From the NCBI GenBank assembly GCA_027625915.1, contig JANTQA010000051.1:4836501-4900500 (forward strand): a DNA stretch of 64,000 bases. The letters run 5' to 3'. The number at the start of each line of letters is the position of its first letter. The stretch's first letter is position 1. Made by a program: the position numbers and the translations under genes. Source of the stretch: Anaeramoeba flamelloides (lineage: Eukaryota > Metamonada > Anaeramoebidae). Below the pieces are notes generated by a model. The model had not been told where the DNA came from, did not search any database, and was given only the letters and a program-made list of their open reading frames with translations. Below, piece by piece: positions 35,085 to 46,159 of the stretch.

Positions 35085-35720
35085 TAGATTTTTACATTTT
35101 AATCTGAACAAAATTGTTATGTCTTTTCTGTTATTTAAAAGTTTCTTTTATTTAAGAACCAAACTCTGAAAATTATACCTTGTTATACTGATTAGGCTGA
35201 TGATTAATGAAATTATACATGTTCAAAACAATATTCAATTATCCAAAAAAAAAAGATTTAAAAATATCATTTAGCAAATTTATAGCAAACCTCAACAAAC
35301 TAAAACTCAAATTATTTTCAAATCAAGTAGATCTACTGAGGTTACCAAACAATCTAATGAATATTCTCTCGAGCTACCCACTTTAATGATCTTTATGTAG
35401 CTGATTACTGAACCCATATCAAAAATATTTTATTTAAGGGACTAGTCTCCATTTCTTTTTTCTTGACCAATTTCGAAATAAGGATACCTTATCTAGAAAT
35501 AAGTATAAAATTGTAAATAAACAGATCTTTCAAATCAAAGTAATTTGCAAAAAATTTTTCTCCATCATTAGTAAATTTAGTTCAAAAAATTTAATAGAGA
35601 TTATTCCCTTAAAAAAAGTATTTGAATCAAAATATTTACATTTATGAAACAAATTTCCATGTTTCACCGATTAATAATTATTCCTAACCTATATTAATTT
35701 CAGGTATTTTTTAGAAACTT
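35085..35720 (+). repeat. Dispersed repeat family D, copy 2, split by a TTAA MITE
   Basis: Aligns with 14590-15040 and 47008-47638 on both sides of the insertion at 35434-35612. Landmarks are tttatttaagaaccaaactc, gatgattaatgaaattatac and gtagatctactgaggtta. Confidence 0.65.
35434..35612. repeat. TTAA-flanked MITE, GGGACTAGTCTC family, copy I1
   Basis: TTAAgggactagtctccattt on the left and aatagagattattcccTTAA on the right, with the TTAA duplicated exactly. Reverse-complemented it matches 42758-42943. Inserted into a D-family repeat, about 330 bp upstream of the RCC1-BTB start codon. Confidence 0.85.
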
Positions 35721-35944
35721 AATATTTGCTTTTTTGGTGTTTGAATCATTAAAAAATTTAAACGTTCAAAATAGGCAAAAAAGGAAAAGATTATCGAAGG
35801 AAATGAAAAAAGAAGTCATATTTTTTTGTGTATTCCAGAATCTGAATGAATACTATTGGTTTATTGTTCAAAAAGCAGCACAAAATTTAAAATTCACAAT
35901 CATTTTTTTGATAAAAGCATTTATCTGAATTTTGACTTTAAAAA

Positions 35945-38900
35945 ATGTCTCAAATTTACTTTATTGGCGATAACTCATCAAATAAACTCGGTGACAAAAG
36001 AAAACAGTCGTTCAACACACCAACCTTATTGCAACTGAACAATGAATTGAATGTTGTTGAATGTTGTGGAGCGGAGAATCTTTCGTGTTTTCGAACTGAA
36101 GAAGGCGATGTCTACCACACATCATCAAGTGTTACGATACCTAAAAAGTATGATATCAAGGAGCCAATTGTCTCATTGAAAAGTGGATGTTATCATATTC
36201 TTTGTCTCGGTGAGTCGGGTAAGGTTTATGCCTGGGGGACTTATAATAATTATGGGCAATGTGGTAACGGAAGCACGACAACTGTTTCAACGCCAGCTGT
36301 TGTAACTGCTTTAACAGACAAAGGTATTACAGAAATCCACCCTGGTGGTTGGAACTCCCTTTTTTTTAACAAAGAAGAAGGGAAACTATACGGTTGTGGT
36401 ATCAATTCCAATGGCGAAAATGGTTACTCTCAATCTTCTAGTAATCTACTTACTCCTGTTTTGGTTCAAGAAAATGTTGCACGTGTATTCCCTGGGATGG
36501 CTGAACATGGGTTTGTTGAAAGAACAGACGGTGAAATTTATGGTTTTGGTTGGAACACGAATAGTAAGCCGATCATTCTTTTTAATTTTTTCAAAAATTC
36601 TTGGTTTAACAATTTTTTTCTCTTTTTATTTTTTTTTCTCATTTTTTTTTTTCCTTCTTTTTCATTTTTTTCTCATTTCTTTTCATTTTTTTTAATTAAT
36701 TTTTTTTTTGCTCAATTTTTCTCCTTTTTGGAGAAAGTATATTTGTTGTAATTCAAAATCAATCACCATCTTCATTTTTAACATTTCTCTCAAAAATTTG
36801 ATTTACTTTTTTGATCTTGATGCTGATTTCTTTTGTGTTTCAAAATTTTTTTATTAGCTCTGGCTTTCAAAAGAAAGCTTGTCTTGGTTTGTTGAAAAGA
36901 AACCACCTTGAAAGACTCGATTCCACTGTGGATTTTACGAATTTATTAAGTCAAATTTGTTCCAAATACAATGAATGAAACAAAACAACAAAGCTGATCC
37001 CAAAAGGGTTTGAAAAAAGTATGGAAATTGGTCAATAGATACGGAGAGATTCAAAAAAAATTAAAAAAATTTTTCATTTTTCATTTTTTCAAATCAAATA
37101 ATCACTATTTTATAAAACAGTTCTCAAGGGAAAGAAATTTTGAAGATCAACAAATTTTACAAAGTTTCCTAAGATTTAGTTCATAAAATACTTTATTCAA
37201 AGCTAAAGGAAAAATTAATTTCAAAAAAATGAAAAATTCAACTAAAAATTTTTCAAACCTTGATTTGAATTTATCAGCAAATTGAACAAACTTTATTTGA
37301 GAAACTTTTTTAAGAGGAATAACTTTTGTCAATTAGACTCAGTTTCAAATAATTCTATTTGATTCAACAAAAGAGAAGATCGAGAGCTGAGGAAAAATAC
37401 TTTCATGATTAAAATATGAGAAAAAAAAAAGTTGTGCTGAGATCATAGCCCCTAATATAAAAAAAAAAAATTATAACATGTTATAAACATGTTGTAAAGG
37501 TGTTATAAACGTTAAAATACAACGTTATAAAATTTTATAATAACAACTTTTAATAACATTGATTTTTGTTTTAAAATGTGTTATGAAATTTGTATCATGT
37601 TATCAGTCTGTTATAAGAATTTTTTTTAAAAAAATTTCAAAAAAATCAACATATAAAAGGGAAATTTTGTGATAAAATGTTATTATGTATGTTAAAAAAA
37701 ACTTTTTTTTTTTTTTATATATATATATGGTACCAACTGAAAACTTTCGATACGCCACAAATGATCTCATTTCATTTGGTTAAGACTCTTACGATCTTTT
37801 ATCCTCAAAATTCAAAATCATTTTTTTCTGCCAAAAATAATTTAAATTGTTATAAGGATTCTTTTGAATAAGACAAAATATTTTGATAAAAAAAATTTTT
37901 CAAAATTTAAAATTTTTTGATATTTTTTATTTTTTGCAAACCAGAAAACGACTTTTTTCAAAACTTTAAACAATTAAAAATTTTAAACTGCATAATTTGA
38001 TCTACATTTTCATTGAGAAATTTTAATCAAAATTTAATCAATTTTTCATTTATTCAATCACCTATACTATATTTATTTTATTGGATGAGATTTGAATTGG
38101 AATATTAATAATAATTAAAAATAATAACAAAATAAAAAAATTTTTCAAAATCAATACTTTCGGGCATAAAACTAAAAATATGATAGCACCATTTTCAAGT
38201 ATTAACTTAATTGTTAATAAAAATAATAGGATTTTTTTTTCTAGTTTTGTATCGGAAATATGTGAAATTTTGGAATTCAAAAAATAGTCTCATAATTAAT
38301 AAATTGTTTAGATGATGCTAACTCATCCATTTTAAAATCCAATTGACATATTTAAAAAAAAAAAAATAGATAAAAAATAATAGTTTCTTAATTTTGAAAT
38401 TTTCCAAATTAATTCAAAAAACTTTTTCTTTTTTGAAATATTTTCAATCTAATGATTAAAATAACTTATGAAGAAAAATTAAAAAATAAAAAAGTAAAGT
38501 AATTATTAAAAATATTAAAAGATTTGTTAAATCTAATTAAATAAATTACCCAATTTAAACCTATTTATTTATGTTTTTTATATTATATCTGTGCTAATTA
38601 TTTAATCTTCTTTTCAAATCTATACATAATTTATTCCAAATATTTCAAAAAAAAATAAATCTAAATAACTTATAGATCAAGTTGGTATTACTTCTGGTGG
38701 ATCAATAAAAACACCCCAAAAAATTAATGAATTAAGTGGCCTTAATATTAAAACTATTACACTCGGATGTTATCATTCGATTGCGCTTACTGAGGAAGGA
38801 GATATTTATGGTACAGGGGAAAATTCTCGAACTGCCTTTGGAACGAATTTAAAAAAATTTACAAAATACACAAATGTAAATAACACCAAATTTGTGGCAA

Positions 38901-39727
38901 TTAATTCTGGGTATGAATACAGTGTTGCAATTTCCGATCAAAACGAAATCTATATTTTTGGTTTATGGCCTTTGCAAAAGACCACCCAACCAAAAAAACT
39001 TGATACACCATTAGAAATTAGTTGCAATAAGGTTGTATGTACTTATAATTCAGGGTGTTGGTTCATGAGTGGAAGCAATGAAATGCAAAATGACATGATC
39101 GAATTTTATGAAAGTGGCTTTTTATCGGATGCCACAATAACAAACATTCCTGTTCATAAAAGACTCTTGGAAATTCGATTAAAAAAGGATTTTGAAATCA
39201 TTAATAATATTTTATCAAATTTTACTGAAGAAGAAAATAAAGTTTTCTTCCAGTACCTTTATTCTGATAAAATTCAACAAAAAAATACAATCTTAGTACT
39301 CTTACGATCTTTTGGTTTTAAGGACACAAAAGAATTAAATTTTAAAAAGGATTTAAGGGAATTAATGAATGATGATGACTCAAAGGATTTTAATATCTTA
39401 GTTAAAATTGATGAAGATGAAGAAGAGGGCGAGGAAGACGAATATGAAGAGATTCCTGTTCATAAATTTATTCTTGCAGCTAGATCCGGCTTATTCCGCG
39501 ATATGTTTAAAGACATTAAAGAAAATCAAGATTCTGTGAAAGACTTTTCGGGCAAATCAATTGATACAATCGAATTATTAGTTGGTTATTTCTATACAAA
39601 TTTATTTGATGTTACAGCAGACCATGATCCTGAACTGATCAAAGATGAGCTCGAGGATATTGCAGAATATTTCAAATTGTCGACAAAAAAAAATCTTGTT
39701 AAACTCTTTGATAAATGTGCTAAATAA
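35945..39727 (+). CDS. RCC1-repeat protein with C-terminal BTB domain (two exons)
   Basis: Exons 35945-36563 and 38676-39727, joined in phase 1 (donor AATA|GTAAGC, acceptor CTTATAG) to give 556 aa. Residues 1 to about 330 hold RCC1-like blades: VYAWGTYNNYGQCGNGS, KLYGCGINSNGENG, EIYGFGWNTN across the junction, then IYGTGENSRTAFG and IYIFGLW. Next comes a BTB-like segment (about 350-420, FLSDATITNIPVHKRLLEIR) and a clearer BTB (about 444-545, DFNILVKI, an acidic loop at about 452-465, then VHKFILAARSGLFRDMFK). BTB domains usually dimerise and may recruit a cullin-3 ligase; RCC1 propellers bind varied partners. This is not the Ran exchange factor: the BTB tail and irregular blades point to the larger RCC1-BTB family common in amoebae. 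The exon 1 frame runs about 60 codons past the donor into T-rich intron, which is non-coding. Confidence 0.9.
36564..38675 (+). other. 2.1-kb intron of the RCC1-BTB gene
   Basis: Bounded by GTAAGC and CTTATAG. It holds a T-rich start, a cluster of GTTATAA-type words (37471-37620) and otherwise nothing I can identify. Confidence 0.8.
37471..37620. repeat. Cluster of GTTATAA/TTATAAC words
   Basis: About ten GTTATAA, GTTATGA or TTATAAC words occur in 150 bp, several overlapping ACATGTTATAAACATGTTG-type palindromes. The period is irregular, so this is not a simple satellite. Located in the RCC1-BTB intron. Confidence 0.6.
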
Positions 39728-41121
39728 TTACATTTTGGGAATTTTTTTTTTGTTTTTTTTGATTTATTTTCCTTTTTGATGTTTTTTTTTGAGGTTTTTT
39801 TTTGATGCTTACTTTTTTAACACATTACTTTATTAATTTTATATTTATCCGAATCACAAATAATTGATTTCTCAAATAAATGTTGTTCGAAAATTGATTT
39901 TTAAAATTTTTTTCCTAATTTGTTTTACTTTTTTTATTTTATTTTTAGAAGAAAAACAAATATTCCTAGTGTTTAGAACTGAATATTAAAATAGTAATTT
40001 TTTTTATTACAATAGATAACTTCCATTTATAAAAATTTTTATTTCCAAAATTTGATATTTAATATAAACAATTATTTTCAAATGAAGTTTATAATCTGAG
40101 CTTTTTTTTCTTCTTACTCCAATGTAACATCCAATTTAATACACAATAGTATACCAAAGTTCAGATCAATTTTTAAATAAAACCCCTTGATATTTTCAGT
40201 AAAATTGAAATTTGGAATGCAATTTGTTGAAAATTTTTCATAATATTCTCAATGTTTTTTTGAATTTTTTAGTTTTTTTGATTTTATAAATTTGATTCTA
40301 ATAAATTTAGTCTATTTTTTTGAGAATAATCTTCCAATTTGATAGTTACTTTTTTAGAATTTCTCTTTAAATAATAGAACTTATGGAAACCACAACCATA
40401 TTTAATTAGGGAGATTGTTGGTTTCTTTGATCTGTTGATGTGTAGGTCTTCTATAACAAAAAAACATGTTTATTATTTTGAAACATTGATTAAACTTATC
40501 TGCACACCTTATTTTAAGAACAGTAGTACTATAATACGAAGAGAATTTTAACTACATTTGAATTTTGACACATTAACATGTTTTACACTTTATAATAGAA
40601 TACTTTAATGTTAGGCTTCTCATCAATTAACGGCTAATCCCTGAAGGAATCAAAAACTATATCTTTGGATTTTTTAAAGCAAAAATTTGCTTTTGGAAGC
40701 TTTTTTCAGTTCCTCTTCTTGCAAGAACTTAAAATATGAGTTGTTCTAACTCTTTGGTTATTAAATTTAACAAAACAATTATCCTTCTAACATTTGAAAA
40801 ACACTGATCATAGTTTGACCATATATTCAATAACTGGAAGTGAGTTTAAGTGTACACACCTTTGGAAATACTTTATTTCTACTTCAAAAAGATATGCTTT
40901 GTAAGAATATATGCAATTCAGACCTAATGAATGATATTCCACTTTTATACGTAATCTTACAAAAATCTTCGGTTTTCATTCGATATTTCATTATTAAAAT
41001 TCATTTTTTTCTTATCTACAGTGTTGAAATTTATTATTTTGTAAATTTTAATAATTCTTTTTTTTTTTACTTTTGTTTTTTTTTTTTTTTTTTTTTTTTG
41101 TTTTCTTAAATTTTGGTTTTG

Positions 41122-41204
41122 TGAAACGATGACATCCGATGCCGCTCCAGTCGTAATACACGATAGTGTTTGACGACATCATTTCTATTCAACTGATCAA
41201 CAAA
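41122..41204 (+). ncRNA. Candidate box C/D snoRNA, copy 1
   Basis: GC-richer island with a C-box-like ACGATGA (41126-41132; consensus RUGAUGA) and a D box CTGA (41193-41196). The flanks can pair as a terminal stem (TTTGTGA / TCAACAAA), with one imperfection here. Internally a TGACGA at about 41171 could be C'; I see no clear D'. The 83 bp are identical to copy 2 while the flanks are unrelated, which implies selection or a recent duplication. The strand follows the box order. The RNA target is unknown, and Northern or small-RNA evidence is lacking. Confidence 0.6.
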
Positions 41205-41523
41205 CCATACAATTTAATTTGTTTGCTTTTTTTTAAATTTTCTTTTAGTTTTGTTTTTATTTCCTTTTCTTTTCTTGTTTTTATTAAGGATTAATTATTC
41301 TGAAAACTTCGACAAAAGCATTAATGATCTTTGTGTTTTTAATGTGAACACACTTTTAGTTCATTTGTCCCAAAAGATTGATTCTTGCCTAAACAGGCTA
41401 ATGACCAGAATAGGCAGTCTGAAGAACAATAACTCTTATTTAATTTTAACTTGACTATGTTGTTTATTTACTCTTGATTTTAGTTTTTTTTTTGTTCAAT
41501 TAATAAAATTTATTTTTCCTTGT

Positions 41524-41606
41524 TGAAACGATGACATCCGATGCCGCTCCAGTCGTAATACACGATAGTGTTTGACGACATCATTTCTATTCAACTGATC
41601 AACAAA
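41524..41606 (+). ncRNA. Candidate box C/D snoRNA, copy 2
   Basis: Same 83-bp sequence as 41122-41204. Here the terminal stem is perfect: TTGTTGA (41520-41526) pairs with TCAACAA (41599-41605), directly outside C box ACGATGA (41528-41534) and D box CTGA (41595-41598). The two copies are 402 bp apart on the same strand, so they may be processed from one transcript. Confidence 0.62.
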
Positions 41607-42757
41607 AAATTTAAATTTGTTTAATTTTTCTTTTTAGAATTTTCTTTCTGTTAGAAACAAGAGACTGAACAATAAGGCAAATTATCAATTTTAAAGTGTT
41701 GCCTCTTTATTGAAAACTAATTTTGTGCAATCAAATTAAATTTTATCAAAAATATTTACTTGTTTTCATTAGTTTAAGTTTTTTGAAAAAAAAAAATGGA
41801 AAAAAAATTTTCACTACAATATGTTCAATTTTTTTAAGGACTACCTTCCCACCCCTGAGGCGGTTGAGTAATTGTGTTATTTCACTTTCACTTCTCACAC
41901 AAAATTTTTACACGAAATAAATTGAACAAAAAAAAAAATATTGTTTGTCATCTTTACCTTTTCATGTATACTTTTTTTCTTTCTTTTTCAATGAAAAGGA
42001 AAATTGAAAATAACAAAAAATAATTGCAAAAAATGGCTTTTGGGGATTTTCAAGTGCATTTCAAATTTGAGAACATTTCAAACTTGTAAAAGAAAATGTA
42101 AAAAATATGTAGAACAGCTCTAGAAAATAGTGTGAGTTCTGAAAGTTGAAATGGAAATTCTAAAATATTAAAATCAAAATTGAACATGATCTAAAAAGAC
42201 AAAAATTGTGAAAAATGTGAAATTTTCAAAATTTCACATTTTTTCTAAAAGAAATTCTACTTGGACAAATATCAATTGGATTACATAACTTTTTCAAGGG
42301 TGATTTTATACATTATTTCACTGTTTTCACCTAAAAAAGTAGTCCTTAAGGTTTTGTAATAATTATTTATTTTGTGTTTTCACAAAGAATATGAATTTTT
42401 AATTAAAGGAATGGGTTGGAAGTCTGAATCTTGGTTTTGAAAAATAAACTTTTTTAAAAAAAATGAAAAAACTTCAAATTGATTATTATTTTTTTGGTAC
42501 AAATTTCCTTTTTAACAACCCATAAGGAGGACATTTTGAATTAACCAAATAGCCTCAGCATCTTTTGATCCAATACTATTTAAAATGAGAACTCAGGATC
42601 TTCAAAATATTCTCCAATTAGGATCGAAACAGCTTTATTTATAAATACTAACAAAAAATTTTCAAGAAATTTTGAGATACGCAAACTCGAACACCTTGTT
42701 AGGGACGTTAAAATGAAAAAGAAAGATAATTGCAAATTTCTAAACTTAAAAACACTC

Positions 42758-42943
42758 TTAAGGAACCTATCTCTATTAATTTTTTTTTACCTAAATTTAA
42801 TAAAGATTGAGAAAAAATTTTTGCCAATTACTTAGATTTGAAAAACCCTGTTTATTTTCAATATTAAACATATTTATAGATAAGGAATCCTTATTTAGAA
42901 ATGGGTCAAAAAAAAAAAAAAAAAATAGAGACTAGTTCCTTAA
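42758..42943. repeat. TTAA-flanked MITE, GGGACTAGTCTC family, copy I2
   Basis: TTAAggaacctatctctatta on the left and atagagactagttccTTAA on the right. Reverse match to 35434-35612. Confidence 0.8.
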
Positions 42944-44742
42944 GGAACCTGAAAATGAAAAAGAACAATAACCAAGATTTTTTGACCTGATAAAATGATG
43001 ATCATTTCAATTATTTTCAAGAAACAACTCTCAATTTAAAAGATCACATTTTCTATGATTTTTGATCATTGAATTACATGGATTATTCTGTTATCTTCGT
43101 AAATCAGATTAATTCCGATAAAAGTATTGTTATTTTGTCTTAATTTTTTTGGTTTATTCTTTTTATTTTTTCGAAAATTAAAGTTCCCAACAAGTCTTTT
43201 ACAATATAGTATTTATTTCATCTTGATTTTTGAACAGAAGCAATCCTTACAAACGTACTTAACATCTTTTTTTTTTCATATAATATTTTTTTTTGTTTGT
43301 CTTGTTTCTCTCAAAAACTATTTTTTAGTATCAACACAAATTTGTTATTAGATTCTGTGTGGAAATTTTTCTAGGGATTTTCCATACAACAATCAAATGG
43401 AAATTATAATTGCAAAAATTAGTCAGTTTTTCTAAATTTAAAAAAAAAATTATTTTCGCTTGATTGAAAAAAAAAAATAATCTTTTTGGGAAATGGATAT
43501 TTATGTGAATTCGATTCAATACCAAGCCCGGTCTCGTGTTTTATTATCAAAAATTATCTTTTTAGGAAATAACAAATGATTAATCATTAAAAACAATTTA
43601 AATTTTCTACATTTTGACCATTTAGAACAACTTTTAATATCCTCTTAATTTATTTCCTATAACTCTAGAAAACCCTAAAAAATTCTATGCAAGGTGCCAG
43701 GGTTTTAAAAATTTGTTCTAAAGAGATATTTTCTCAAAAAGTAAATTTTTTCCGATCCTCTTTTTAATTTTTGATACGATGACTAAGAATTTTCGGAAAA
43801 ATCTTTCATTTTTTACTTCTTAGATCTGACTTAATAAAAATTTATCAGATTTACCAAGCCTTAAATGAAGGTTACAGTACATACAAAACACTGATTTTTG
43901 ATTTTAAATGTTGATCTTAAATTCAAATATTCTTTAAAATTACGGTTTTGAAAATCAAAACAAACAAAAAAAGGGATAATTCAGACACATCTTATAATAG
44001 CAGAAGATCTTCAAATTCTGCTTAAAAACCCACAATTATTTCAAAGATAAAACATTTTAAATCAGGAAAAACCACAATTAATTCTACGTTCTTAATAAAA
44101 AAACATTTATTTAACTTTGAAAAATAATTAAAATATCAAAACAGGGGTCATCGAGCATACTCGAAAATTTTCCATTTATTGAGTAGTAAATTTTCGATTT
44201 TTAAACACATAGATTGGAATTTGTAGTGTCTGTTTATATGTTTGGTCCCTTTTTTTATTGAAAATGTTATTGATTTATCTTGGGTGAGTGAAGAACCCTT
44301 AAATGAAAGAAATTTTGAAGAATTATCCAGAAATTAAAGGTAATTTTCGTCTCTTTCTAATTAGAAATATCACTTTTTTTGTTTTTTTGTTTTTTTGTTT
44401 TTCAGATCTTATTCGTGGTATAAATTGTTAGTTTTTGAGAAAACACTCACCAAAATATAGAACTTTATTAATATTTGTGAAAGGCCAAAATAAATATTGT
44501 GGTGCATTTTGGATACTGATAACTTCAAATAAATATCTGTAAATTTTTATACCATTTTCTTTTTTATAAATTATTTTACTTAAGCTTTGAACGGTGTAAT
44601 CTATTCCATTAAATGTTAAAAAAACTTTGTAAAATAGATTGTCCCTTCAAAACTATTCTTTCTCTTAAGTTGTTTTAAAAGTTGAGATATGAGATTATAA
44701 AATGGGGTATTGAACTAAAAATTTCATTAAATATATTTGATT

Positions 44743-45501
44743 TTAAGGGATTAGCGTATACCAAGGAGAAGCCTATGAACAAAGTATGTTGTTATTCAGG
44801 TCTAACCACATTAGTGATACATGGTTCAAATGTATCTAAAAAATCGATGAGTCAAGTAGTAATATTTGTTGATCTCATCAATTAAAAATGATCTATGTAT
44901 CAGTAAAAAACTCAACAATTTCAGAATAAAATCTGCATTTCGCCAAAAATTTAAAGGTTGAATTATCAATATTCAGACTAAAAAGTAACAAAATATCCTT
45001 CTTAAATTTGTGACGAAATGTAGATTAGTTACTAAAAAATTCGTTTTTTTTTAAAAATTAAATAATTAACGAATAAATTTTTTTGACCAATTATTTCTCA
45101 AATCATGCAAATATATTGATGCTACAAGTACCTTTATTAAAAGGAAACAAAAATAATCAGTCTTTAGGGTTTTTATGTTGATGATTAATGAGTTAGTCTT
45201 TGAAATTCAAAAATTAAAAAATAGATACTTTTGAATGTTCTAAATCTAAATTATGTAATACTTGTAATACTGTATTTTGGGTTTTTATTTTTAGATTTCG
45301 AAAAGGAATAAAAAAAAAATTTTTTTCAAAATGAAACTTTTTTAATTGTGATCATTAGTAAAAAATGTAATAATTTATTGTGCAATAAGATTTATAATAG
45401 ATTTTTTAGAGCTATTTGAGCCATAGTGCACTAATACCATTTACACCCAATTACAACATACTTTGATGATTGGGAGATCTATGGTGAGGCTAATCCCTTA
45501 A
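44743..45501 (-). repeat. TTAA-flanked MITE, GGGATTAG family, copy A3
   Basis: TTAAgggattagcgtatacc at 44743 and ggtgaggctaatcccTTAA at 45501, with roughly 110-bp inverted arms. Best-preserved ends of the family. In reverse it aligns with 13562-14324 and 28868-29623. The 67-codon open frame at 44682-44885 crosses its left end and is not a gene. Confidence 0.85.
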
Positions 45502-45876
45502 CAGTAGTGAAAAAAAATTGAAAACAAAATTATTCCCCTTCAAATACTGATAAATTTCAATTTATGTATGGAAATTTTTTGCTTGATTTTCCTTTTTGAA
45601 ATTATTATGATCCAAGCTTTGAATAAAACATTTTATCAAGTAAAGTGATAACAAACACTTTAAAATTAGTTGTTCTTCAAAATTTTCTTTGTCCTGTGAT
45701 ACTTGATAACAAAAAGTTCAAAGATTTATAAAAAAGGAAATTGAACTAAAAATTTCTTGAAATTTTTTGGAATTTATCAGTATTCATAATTTTTCATTCC
45801 TTCTTCTTTCAAAATTTCGACTCTTTTTTTCAAATCTTAAAGTCTGAGTAGCTGTTCAGAGATCCTTTCATTTTAG

Positions 45877-46159
45877 AAACTCAATTAATTTTCAACAAAA
45901 AGTGGAAAAACAACAAATTAATAATCTCACTCAACAACACCCTCGAGCATTATTAATTCAAGACTATGAACCCTTTCAAGTTTATCATCAACAATTTTTT
46001 ACACCTATTTCCATAAAAAAATTATCTATGACTCTTCTTTCCAAACACTTTCTTGAAATCTCTTCTCGGTACAGTTTGTTTGAGTCATTTTATCATCCAA
46101 ACGAAAAAAAAGTTTTTCCTCAGGAAAAACAAAAACATTTTTTTTTATTCCAAAAATGA
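45877..46159 (+). other. Protein-like open stretch of unknown meaning
   Basis: Following an acceptor-like CATTTTAG at 45876, one frame stays open for about 94 codons with mixed composition, for example TQQHPRALLIQDYEPFQVYH and LSKHFLEISSRYSLFESFYH. It ends at a TGA (46157-46159) that overlaps the ATG of the phospholipase by two bases. It may be the last exon of an unseen gene, a 5' leader of the phospholipase or chance. I do not recognise the protein. Confidence 0.22.

Larger units (their letters stand above)
28186..35944. other. Intergenic repeat nest between CWC27 and the RCC1-BTB gene
   Basis: Almost entirely mobile DNA: a TTAA-flanked MITE (28868-29623), a Tc1/mariner element with nested MITEs (30088-31730), two more palindromic elements (32468-32669, 32716-33038), dispersed repeats G and E (31980-34700), and a D-family copy split by a TTAA MITE (35085-35720). 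A candidate minus-strand exon lies at 28457-28530. Strings of T close to 28650-28800 carry no visible gene. Confidence 0.65.
39728..46155. other. Intergenic region with snoRNA-like genes
   Basis: Between two plus-strand genes. It holds the two snoRNA candidates (41122-41204, 41524-41606), two TTAA-flanked MITEs (42758-42943, 44743-45501), a degenerate end of the GGGATTAG family near 40610-40640 and a possible coding stretch just before the phospholipase (45877-46159). The stretch 41640-41920 has a small inverted pair (caataaggcaa / ttgcctctttattg) and a GC-richer patch (accttcccacccctgaggcg) with no assigned role. No other gene is seen. Confidence 0.55.

Noticed and set aside
41300-41420. Third snoRNA between the two copies (taatgatc ... 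gtctgaag)
   Set aside because: C box is poor and no terminal stem forms; it has no second copy.
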